Shown here one piece after another: positions 1-4,544 of a stretch of DNA of 6,480 nt. The stretch comes from Desulfobacteraceae bacterium (lineage in GTDB: Bacteria > Desulfobacterota > Desulfobacteria > Desulfobacterales > JAUWMJ01): contig JAUWOH010000181.1 in the NCBI GenBank assembly GCA_030612225.1, forward strand, positions 1 to 6,480, in the 5' to 3' direction. The first letter of the stretch is position 1. Every line of letters starts with the position of its first letter. Made by a program: the position numbers and the translations under genes. Below the pieces are notes generated by a model, which made no database searches, was not told where the DNA came from, and was given only the letters and a program-made list of their open reading frames with translations.

Positions 1-137
1 CTCCTCCAGGCGGGCTGAAATGGAGTCAAGAATAATCTATGCTTTTGAAATTGACGGAAGTTGCTCTCTGTAATTACATTTATTCTCAGTTGTATTCAAA
101 AAAAGCTATAATATGATGTTTTACGGTACTGTAACCG
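1..137. other. Left-edge sequence, no assignable gene
   Basis: No gene can be supported here, and there is none up to 487. Two + frames are open from the edge and stop early (at 35 and 73), so one of them could be the last codons of a gene lying to the left. The 10 to 24 residues visible carry no recognisable motif. A TATAAT at 107-112 has no matching -35 box at normal spacing. The rest of the gene-free stretch (138-487) is filled by the repeats listed next. Confidence 0.3.
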
Positions 138-186
138 AAAATAACTTGTCTATTATATCAAGAGGCTATGATTTAGGTGTTTGAAA
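138..186 (+). repeat. 49-base direct repeat, copy 1
   Basis: This block matches 410-458 at 45 of 49 positions with no gaps. Both begin AAAATAACTTGTCTATTATA and end TTGAAA. The two copies flank the inverted-repeat element at 223-371 almost symmetrically, 36 bases away on the left and 38 on the right. At 49 bases they are far too long for an ordinary target-site duplication. They could be the ends of a larger element, or an older tandem duplication into which the hairpin element inserted. Confidence 0.8.
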
Positions 187-222
187 GATATTGCAAATAC
201 TAAATACAATCATTTGAATATC

Positions 223-371
223 GAATATCGAACAAGGAATTTCGAATGACGAAGTATTGAATCGCTGCGCTCCAGGCGTCGCCTACGGCTATGCCCCGGC
301 AAGCTATCTTTTAAACATTAAAACTGATAGAATACCTTACTTCGACATTCATTATTCCTTGTTCGATATTC
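223..371. repeat. MITE-like inverted-repeat element (149 bp)
   Basis: The arms 223-255 and 339-371 are reverse complements at 30 of 33 positions. The outer ends read GAATATCGAACAAGGAAT on the left and the complement on the right. The 83-base centre has a GC-rich part (about 262-303) and no convincing reading frame. The structure is that of a non-coding miniature inverted-repeat element or dispersed palindromic repeat. Its mobility is inferred from form only. It lies about 115 bases beyond the stop of the FecR gene, so it could also end that minus-strand transcript, although no clean stem-plus-T-run is seen next to the gene. Confidence 0.7.
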
Positions 372-409
372 TGCGGTTCAAAAAAAACTCATAAACTTGA
401 TTTTTAATT

Positions 410-458
410 AAAATAACTTGTCTATTATATCAAGAGGTTATGATTTAGTTAGTTGAAA
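410..458 (+). repeat. 49-base direct repeat, copy 2
   Basis: This is the second copy of the block at 138-186 (45 of 49 identical, same orientation). It ends 29 bases from the stop codon of the FecR gene. The four differences lie at 438 and within 449-452, so the 5' 28 bases are identical. Confidence 0.8.
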
Positions 459-487
459 ATCTTTGAATAAAACGATGCCACCATTCT

Positions 488-1585
488 TTATTCTGGTTTT
501 CCAAAAAGGTCCTCTTTGGACGAACCCTTATCAAATTTCAGGCTACCTCTCTTGCCGTCACTCATTTCTTGAAGCATCTTCTCCATTGCTTCCATGGAAA
601 TATCAGTACCTTCTTCAATCATCTTATCGAACATTGCCTTGATACGTCGCATGCCGGCTGCTTCGGCCTCAACATACTTGCCATCGATCATCTGGAAACG
701 CGGGTCGGTCGCCAAATCCGCAAAGTGATCCACAAGACCAAACTGGCAACCGGCAGCATCGCCTATATCGGCAATTTCATCTGCAATGGCTACGAGTTCT
801 TCGTTATATTGCCGGATTTCTTCAATGGCACCCTGATCACCCTCCTGCGCACGTTTCAGGGCAAGCTTACGTTTTTCTTCTATATCTTTTTGCCTGGCCC
901 TTAGAGTTTCCAGCTTTTCTTTACGAGCCATTATCCGATCTTTAACGTTATCCATAATACTTCGGCCATTGGTCTTCAATCGCTCTCGTTTTTCATTTTG
1001 CCACTTCTCCCAATCGGTCTTTTCTTTGGCACTGCGAATTTTACCCACTCCGTCTGTGTCGGCGTCAATTTCCTGGTTTTTATTGACTGTCTTACCTTCT
1101 CCATTGCCTGTTACACCGACCGTGCCTTCATACACCCTTATACGCACGGAACCATCGTCAGCAACCGCAGTTTCAAATTCAGTTCCACGAACTCCGCAAA
1201 CAACAATAGGCGTATTGACTTCGTATGCTGCCCGGCCTCCGACAGCACTGGAGACCTTATTCCAGATCCTGCCAAAAAAAATCAGGATTGACGTCTTCTT
1301 TTTCTTTTGACGTTTGATGCCTGAAAGCACCATGGAGGAATTTTGCTGGACAACTATAATAGAACCATCTTCTAATGATATTTCCGCCTTCCCGTCGGGA
1401 CCGGTAAGTATTTTTGTTCCAGGTGCCAGTGTAATTCCTGCCCTGGCTATGGTTTTATCGGCTCCTGGGGCATGTATCCATACTTTTCCGTTCACTTCTA
1501 CAAGGCGTCCACCTGTTCCATCTGCCACGGCAGATCCGGCAAATAACAATACGGCCATAAGGGAAACGATTATCCGAATATTCAT
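488..1585 (-). CDS. Exported FecR-domain protein with coiled-coil C-terminal half
   Basis: The product is 365 residues. Residues 1-21 are a Sec signal peptide (MNIR, then a hydrophobic run to AGSAVA, cleavage likely before D22), so it should be periplasmic. Residues about 25-175 form a FecR-type domain: PGTKILTGPDGKAEISLEDG (55-74) is the usual 'threshold plus charged loop' stretch, and NTPIVVCGVRGTEFE (124-138) with the VYEGTVGV strand (151-158) is the hallmark 'TP-GVRGT-F-V' segment. Residues about 195-275 are rich in K, R and E and probably form a coiled coil. The last 90 residues are helical and unassigned. The start at 1585 is chosen because AAAGGAGG lies 6 bases upstream; an in-frame ATG at 1666 has no such site and would bury the signal peptide. 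Free-standing FecR proteins are common in Deltaproteobacteria. No sigma factor or TonB receptor gene adjoins it, so a role in iron signalling is not supported. Exact function unknown. Confidence 0.88.
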   Translation of the reverse strand: MNIRIIVSLMAVLLFAGSAVADGTGGRLVEVNGKVWIHAPGADKTIARAGITLAPGTKILTGPDGKAEISLEDGSIIVVQQNSSMVLSGIKRQKKKKTSILIFFGRIWNKVSSAVGGRAAYEVNTPIVVCGVRGTEFETAVADDGSVRIRVYEGTVGVTGNGEGKTVNKNQEIDADTDGVGKIRSAKEKTDWEKWQNEKRERLKTNGRSIMDNVKDRIMARKEKLETLRARQKDIEEKRKLALKRAQEGDQGAIEEIRQYNEELVAIADEIADIGDAAGCQFGLVDHFADLATDPRFQMIDGKYVEAEAAGMRRIKAMFDKMIEEGTDISMEAMEKMLQEMSDGKRGSLKFDKGSSKEDLFGKPE

Positions 1586-1591
1586 TTGAGT

Positions 1592-1599
1592 CCTCCTTT
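1592..1599 (-). promoter_or_regulatory. Ribosome binding site of the FecR gene
   Basis: Read on the minus strand this is AAAGGAGG, a near-full complement of the 16S 3' end, 6 bases from the ATG at 1585. It decides the start of the FecR gene against the longer frame from 1666. Confidence 0.85.
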
Positions 1600-1687
1600 C
1601 CGTCTCAATGAACTGTCGAAAAATTTTCGATTTATGTATTTGTACGAAAATGACTGAAAACTGCAAAGCATATCAAAGATTCAAGAA

Positions 1688-1717
1688 ATTATAGGCGGAA
1701 TAAGCATTATGTGTCAA
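1688..1717 (-). promoter_or_regulatory. Sigma-70 type promoter of the FecR gene
   Basis: On the minus strand TTGACA (1717-1712) and TATAAT (1693-1688) are both perfect consensus boxes, 18 bases apart. The predicted start of transcription is near 1680, giving a leader of about 95 bases before the ATG at 1585. The leader includes the short palindrome CGAAAAATTTTCG at 1618-1630. This is the best promoter in the window and suggests that the FecR protein is made by the housekeeping polymerase without an obvious activator. Confidence 0.8.
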
Positions 1718-1882
1718 GCTGGAATTGCTATGCAGTAAAAACTGTTTGATTATAGTTTTTAGTTTCTTAATAATGAAATTTATGCTTTTTAAGGGAAAAC
1801 ACTATCGCTACAAGGCACGAAGATGAAATTTGCAACCAATTTTTCTCTATGGCTTTGCGGCAATTTTTTCTGTTATCCGAAT
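1718..1882. other. Intergenic AT-rich stretch, nothing assigned
   Basis: This stretch lies between the FecR promoter and the repeat at 1883, within a 522-base gene-free gap (1586-2107). No reading frame with coding character or clear stem-loop was found. The words CTATGGCTTTG (1846 region) and CAAGGCACGAAG (1811 region) look like decayed repeat material, but this is too weak to call. Confidence 0.35.
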
Positions 1883-2083
1883 TGATGGACTCGTAAAATG
1901 TAAAAAACAACTTTTCACGAAACATTTACAGTTTTAAGTCTCTTTTAAAACAGATAATATTATTAACTCAAGTTTCGCACCCCTGATTTCCGTTACCGTC
2001 TATGGCTTTGGATAAACTAAAGGGTGCGAAACTTGAATCTTTAACCTAAAACTTGATGAATTCAACTTTTTACGCATTCATCA
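1883..2083 (-). repeat. Repeat family copy A, carrying a nested hairpin
   Basis: This is the same family as 3829-3990, in the opposite orientation. Two blocks match the reverse complement of that copy: 1931-1962 (30 of 32) and 2044-2083 (38 of 40). The outer ends begin TGATG and end TTCATCA, and each end carries a small TCGTAAAA/TTTTTACG hairpin. The end nearest the deaminase gene is TGATGAATTC, a 10-base loop, then GCATTCATCA (2054-2083), a 10-bp stem with one mismatch. About 70 bases at 1968-2040 are extra relative to the other copy and form their own hairpin. No protein is encoded, so it is probably a non-autonomous, MITE-like element. Confidence 0.72.
1968..2036. repeat. Hairpin element nested inside repeat copy A
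   Basis: TCAAGTTTCGCACCC (1968-1982) is a perfect 15-base inverted repeat of 2022-2036, enclosing a 39-base centre. Copy B of the host repeat lacks it, which is direct evidence that it was inserted here or lost there. TTAAC occurs at 1963-1967 and 2041-2045 and could be a target duplication, but four bases (2037-2040) lie between the right arm and the second TTAAC, so the boundary is uncertain. It might act as a stem-loop upstream of the deaminase gene; there is no T-run next to it. Confidence 0.65.
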
Positions 2084-2107
2084 GAATTTAAAAGGCGTTA
2101 AAATTAT

Positions 2108-2605
2108 ATGAATTATGAATATTTCATGAGGAAAGCTCTAAACCTGGCGGAAAAAGCGTTATCAAAGGGCGAATTTCCTGTGGGATGTGTGATGGTGTAT
2201 CAAAACAAGGTGCTGGTGTCAGGCTCACGAACTCATTCAAAAGGAACTATTATAAATGAAACAGATCATGCTGAAATAATTGCATTGCAGCAACTTGCCT
2301 ATAAAAAAGATATTGAAAAAGGCAAAGTGTCGGTTTTTTGCAACCTGGAACCATGCCTTATGTGCTATGGCGCTCTTATATTAAGCGGCATTGGCGAAAT
2401 CGTTTACGCCTATGAAGATGTAATGGGTGGCGGAACATCCTGTGACCTGTCGATACTCACCCCTTTGTATAAAAATACCCGGATATCAATAGTCCCAAAC
2501 ATATTACGCAGTGAGAGCTTAAGGCTTTTTAAGACCTATTTTTTAAATCCTGAAATTAATTATTTGCAAGATAGTCTTTTAGAAACTTTTACACTCAGCC
2601 AATGA
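2108..2605 (+). CDS. TadA-like nucleoside / tRNA adenosine deaminase
   Basis: The 165-residue product is a cytidine-deaminase-fold zinc enzyme of the TadA/CumB type. DHAEIIAL supplies zinc ligand H54 and proton-shuttle E56, and EPCLMC supplies ligands C83 and C86, with normal spacing. TadA converts adenosine 34 of tRNA-Arg(ACG) to inosine. However, where E. coli TadA has the HDPTAHAE run and an upstream Asn-Arg contact (EGWNRP), this protein has SGSRTHSKGTIINETDHAE. After the PCxxC, the usual FGA-D-K-GA segment is YAYEDVMGGGTSCD. It is therefore either a divergent TadA or a paralogue acting on a free nucleoside or base; no gene symbol is given. The start at 2108 has only a weak AAAGG 12 bases upstream; the next Met (2126) has no better site. 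It follows repeat copy A closely, and its stop codon lies in the next palindrome. Confidence 0.85.
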   Translation: MNYEYFMRKALNLAEKALSKGEFPVGCVMVYQNKVLVSGSRTHSKGTIINETDHAEIIALQQLAYKKDIEKGKVSVFCNLEPCLMCYGALILSGIGEIVYAYEDVMGGGTSCDLSILTPLYKNTRISIVPNILRSESLRLFKTYFLNPEINYLQDSLLETFTLSQ

Positions 2606-2652
2606 TTGATGGCGCCATCGGCAACACTTTTTACGAGTTCATCAATGATTGG
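2599..2652 (+). repeat. Palindromic repeat overlapping the deaminase stop; possible terminator
   Basis: The ends CCAATGATTGATG (2599-2611) and CATCAATGATTGG (2640-2652) are inverted repeats with one mismatch. Inside lie a perfect 12-base palindrome GATGGCGCCATC (2608-2619) and ACTTTTTACGAGTTCATCA (2626-2644), which resembles the end of repeat copies A and B. It is probably a shortened member of the same family. The TGA of the deaminase gene (2603-2605) is inside the left arm. A T-rich tract follows (2663-2690, two tandem copies of a 12-13 base TTTTTTTCTTGC unit), so the stem could serve as a terminator, but it is 10 bases from the first T-run. Confidence 0.55.
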
Positions 2653-2749
2653 CTCCACAAAATTTTTTTCTTGCTTTTTTTTCTTGCTTTTCTTATTCTT
2701 GTTATATATATGCCACTATCCAAACTGGCTAAGGAATTGGTTAAAACCT

Positions 2750-2914
2750 GAGACCTTTGAAAAACGGCACTTTTTGTCCGATTAGCGCTGAAGCTTCACT
2801 GAAGTGCCTGCGTCAGGCTCAAATTTCAATCCTCGAAATATTCAATATATTCCTGTGGTTGAAATTTTCGCCTTCCTTGAACTCGAACAGAAATCACCAT
2901 TTTTCAAAGGTCTC
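2750..2914. mobile_element. MITE-like element (165 bp) with 5-bp flanking duplication
   Basis: GAGACCTTTGAAAAACGG (2750-2767) and 2897-2914 are terminal inverted repeats matching at 17 of 18. AACCT lies directly outside each end (2745-2749 and 2915-2919), as expected for a 5-base target duplication. Inside are further short stems, such as GCCTG-CGT-CAGGC (2806-2818) and AAATTTCAATCC (2821-2832) opposite a GGTTGAAATTTT (2857-2868). Reading frames cross it, but none resembles a protein. It ends 51 bases before the infC start, so it forms part of the infC leader or promoter region. Confidence 0.72.
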
Positions 2915-2950
2915 AACCTGTTCCAAACAAAATCAGCTAACATATTTACA

Positions 2951-2959
2951 AAAGGGGGT
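2951..2959 (+). promoter_or_regulatory. Ribosome binding site that places the infC start
   Basis: AAAGGGGGT differs from the ideal AAAGGAGGT by one base. It ends 6 bases before ATA 2966. No ATG, GTG or TTG lies in frame at a usable distance, so this site is the main reason to accept a non-canonical start for infC. Confidence 0.75.
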
Positions 2960-2965
2960 AAAGGT

Positions 2966-3505
2966 ATAGCTATACACAGAAGAACAAATAGAGCAGCCAT
3001 TTCAAACAGGATAAACGCAAATCAAAACATCAGAGCAAAGGAGGTAAGGGTAATTGATCCCGAGGGTAATCAAATCGGTATTATCCCGACGTACAGGGCC
3101 CTTGCAACTGCTGCTGACCACGGCCTTGACTTGGTTGAAATTTCCCCCAATGCAAAGCCTCCTGTTTGCAAGATAATGGATTATGGCCGTTACAAATATG
3201 AAGAGACAAAAAAGAAACAGGAAGCAAAAAAGAAACAGAATATATTTCAACTAAAGGAAATAAAAGTACGTCCAAAGACCGGCGAACATGATCTGATGGT
3301 TAAAATTGGCCACATTAAAAAATTTATTGAAAAAAAAGACAAAGTGAAGGTAACAGTTATTTTCAGAGGCCGTGAAATAACGCTTTCCCAGCTGGGCAGG
3401 AAAGTTCTTGATCAAATCGTCGAAAAAACAGATGATGTTGCTGTAGTTGAGCTAAGCCCAAAATTCGAGGGGCGGACTTTGGTTATGGTTTTAGCACCAA
3501 AATAG
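2966..3505 (+). CDS. infC: Translation initiation factor IF-3
   Basis: IF3 binds the 30S subunit, keeps it free of 50S and checks the start codon-initiator tRNA pairing. From ATA 2966 the product has 179 residues, the family length (E. coli 180). The N-domain runs about 15-85, with INANQNIRAKEVRVID (16-31), GLDLVEISPNAKPPVCKIMD (53-72, the family signature) and YGRYKYE (73-79). A lysine-rich linker helix (about 80-92) follows, then the C-domain with LKEIKVRP (96-103), FRGREIT (133-139) and the terminal MVLAPK. The frame is open further upstream to an ATG at 2804, but that part is repeat sequence without IF3 similarity. The RBS at 2951-2959 points to AUA 2966; AUA 2972 or AUU 2999 are less likely. 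Rare start codons (AUU, AUC, AUA) are the known basis of IF3 autoregulation. It heads the infC-rpmI-rplT cluster. Confidence 0.95.
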   Translation: MAIHRRTNRAAISNRINANQNIRAKEVRVIDPEGNQIGIIPTYRALATAADHGLDLVEISPNAKPPVCKIMDYGRYKYEETKKKQEAKKKQNIFQLKEIKVRPKTGEHDLMVKIGHIKKFIEKKDKVKVTVIFRGREITLSQLGRKVLDQIVEKTDDVAVVELSPKFEGRTLVMVLAPK

Positions 3506-3568
3506 TGCTTATTATAAGAGTTGTTATTTAAGCCATCTTCATATTTTTTCAAACGAATCAATAAAAAG

Positions 3569-3603
3569 TGGCGTGGGCGTATAGATTATGTTTGCTCGCG
3601 CCA
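3569..3603 (+). promoter_or_regulatory. Stem-loop in the rpmI leader, possible bL20 operator
   Basis: TGGCGTGGGC (3569-3578) can pair with GCTCGCGCCA (3594-3603): ten base pairs including two G-U wobbles, with a 15-base loop. It ends 12 bases before the rpmI Shine-Dalgarno (3616-3622). In E. coli and Bacillus, bL20 represses this operon by binding RNA structures in the leader, so a stem at this spot is a plausible operator. That link is an inference from position; I did not match the known bL20 site sequence. No T-run follows, so it is not an intrinsic terminator. Confidence 0.45.
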
Positions 3604-3627
3604 TCTATGTTTTACAAAGGAGCTAAC

Positions 3628-3825
3628 ATGCCGAAAATAAAAACAAATAGAGCAGCAGCAAAGCGTTTTAAAAAAACTGGGACCGGCAAATTTGTTTTTT
3701 CAAAGTCCCATGGAAGTCATATATTAACAAAAAAGACTACCAAACGAAAACGTTCTTTACGACAAAGTCAGATTATAGCCAAATCTGATAGAAGGGAACT
3801 GAAACTGTTGCTCCCGAATGGTTAG
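3628..3825 (+). CDS. rpmI: Large ribosomal subunit protein bL35
   Basis: The 65-residue product has exactly the usual bL35 length. It begins MPKIKTNRAAAKRFKKTGTG, the family signature, continues with HILTKKTTKRKRSLR (residues 31-45) and is extremely basic, as expected for a protein buried in 23S rRNA. The ATG at 3628 is chosen because AAAGGAG (3616-3622) lies 5 bases upstream and because the family always starts here; the longer frame from a GTG at 3568 runs through the leader stem-loop. infC ends 122 bases upstream, a wide gap for this pair. The stop at 3823-3825 is followed after three bases by repeat copy B. Confidence 0.97.
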   Translation: MPKIKTNRAAAKRFKKTGTGKFVFSKSHGSHILTKKTTKRKRSLRQSQIIAKSDRRELKLLLPNG

Positions 3826-3828
3826 CCT

Positions 3829-3990
3829 TGATGAATTCGTAAAAAGTTGAATTCATCAGGTTTTAGGTGTTAAGTTTTAGGTTTTATGTTTATGATATTA
3901 TCTGTTTTAATAGAGACTTAAAACTTAAATCCTAAAACTTAAAACGGTTCATAAAAAGTGGTTTTTTGATTTTTTACGAAATCGTCATCA
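3829..3990 (+). repeat. Repeat family copy B between rpmI and rplT (162 bp)
   Basis: The left end TGATGAATTC, a 10-base loop, then GAATTCATCA (3829-3858) is a perfect 10-bp stem. The right end TTTTTTACGAAATCGTCATCA is an imperfect inverted copy of the left. In the middle, a run of TTTTAGG/TTAAG words (about 3859-3886) pairs with CCTAAAACTTAAAAC (about 3917-3945), giving a long AT-rich stem. 3829-3868 and 3893-3924 match copy A (1883-2083) in reverse complement at 38 of 40 and 30 of 32. It fills most of the 207-base gap in a ribosomal protein operon and contains no reading frame of note. Confidence 0.75.
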
Positions 3991-4032
3991 TTTAGTATTT
4001 TATCCATTTTAGACGGGGTAAGGAGAAACATA

Positions 4033-4383
4033 ATGCGTGTAAAAAGAGGTTTTAAAGCAAGAAAGCGCCGAAAAAAGGTTTTAAAATTGGCCAAAGGGTT
4101 TCGCGGGGGACGCAGTAAATTATTCCGTACCGCCGCAGATGCTGTAGATAAGGCACTTATGTATGCATATCGGGATCGCAGAGTTCGTAAGCGAGATTTT
4201 CGAAGGCTCTGGATCGCCCGAATTAATGCTGCAACGCGTATGAATAATTTGCCTTACAGCAAATTTATACACGGGTTAAAGCTCGCCGATGTCAGGCTCG
4301 ACCGCAAAGTTCTTGCCGAACTTGCCGTGTCCGACCCTTCCGGGTTTTCAAAAATAGCCAACCTGGCATCACAACAGATATAG
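4033..4383 (+). CDS. rplT: Large ribosomal subunit protein bL20
   Basis: The 116-residue product (family 116-118) starts MRVKRGFKARKRRKKVLKLA, the long basic N-terminal arm that threads into 23S rRNA and is needed for early 50S assembly. The globular C-terminal domain includes AYRDRRVRKRDFRRLWIARI (residues 45-64), NAATR (65-69), YSKFIHGLK (75-83) and the LDRKVLAELA (89-98) helix. In E. coli, bL20 also represses its own operon by binding the leader through this C-terminal domain. TAAGGAG lies 7 bases before the ATG, a strong site. Its own 5' spacer is largely repeat copy B. Its stop is 7 bases before the long hairpin at 4391. Confidence 0.97.
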   Translation: MRVKRGFKARKRRKKVLKLAKGFRGGRSKLFRTAADAVDKALMYAYRDRRVRKRDFRRLWIARINAATRMNNLPYSKFIHGLKLADVRLDRKVLAELAVSDPSGFSKIANLASQQI

Positions 4384-4390
4384 CACTTCG

Positions 4391-4513
4391 AGTAGGCGTT
4401 CACAGGCACCGCATCTGCGCGCGATCAGGACAACCAGCGTAGCCAGACATATAGCTGATTGCCCTGATCACGCACAGCTGCAGCACCTGTGAACGCCTAC
4501 TGCTGTTTTTTTT
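4391..4513 (+). terminator. 111-base hairpin plus T8 between rplT and pheS
   Basis: Arms 4391-4438 and 4454-4501 face each other over 48 positions with a 15-base loop. Forty are Watson-Crick pairs. The basal 16 pairs (4391-4406 with 4486-4501) are perfect. T8 (4506-4513) follows four bases after the stem, so on the + strand it could end transcription after rplT or act as a partial terminator or attenuator ahead of pheS. The stem is much longer than a normal terminator, and all but one of its mismatches would be G-U pairs on the minus strand (see findings), so it may primarily be something else: a mobile palindrome or a minus-strand RNA. I recognise no T-box or leader peptide. Confidence 0.5.
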
Positions 4514-4544
4514 AATCCGACCCGGGCTATTTGTTAGAAAAAAA

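Noticed and set aside
84..112. Possible promoter with TATAAT at 107-112.
   Set aside because: No -35 like hexamer at 16-18 bases, and no gene follows on the + strand.
569..1589. Four + strand open frames of 91-113 codons antisense to the FecR gene.
   Set aside because: They have no recognisable domains or ribosome sites and mirror the codon structure of the real minus-strand gene.
1586..1666. Longer FecR frame from ATG at 1666.
   Set aside because: It would place 27 non-hydrophobic residues before the signal peptide and has no ribosome site; the perfect one at 1592-1599 serves ATG 1585.
2684..2712. Possible promoter TTGCTT-17-TATATG upstream of infC.
   Set aside because: It lies within a T-rich simple tract where such matches arise by chance; both boxes are poor.
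2804..2965. N-terminal extension of IF3 from an ATG at 2804.
   Set aside because: These codons translate the MITE-like element and its flank, show no IF3 similarity, and would give a protein about 54 residues too long.
3002..3275. Minus-strand frames of 64 and 82 codons opposite infC.
   Set aside because: Hydrophobic, Phe-rich products are typical of reading the complement of the Lys-rich IF3 linker; IF3 is certain on the + strand.
3568..3627. N-terminal extension of bL35 from a GTG at 3568.
   Set aside because: The family starts at MPKIK, the strong AAAGGAG sits before ATG 3628, and the extension is the leader stem-loop.
4391..4501. Integron attC site, because of the long imperfect palindrome with bottom-strand bias.
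   Set aside because: The ends lack the RYYYAAC / GTTRRRY core sites, and there is no integrase or cassette array in view.
4489..4515. Mini-ORF GTG AAC GCC TAC TGC TGT TTT TTT TAA just before pheS, ending in two Phe codons, resembling an attenuator leader peptide.
   Set aside because: It lies inside the hairpin's right arm and T-run rather than upstream of a terminator, has no Shine-Dalgarno, and its Phe codons are simply the T8 tract.
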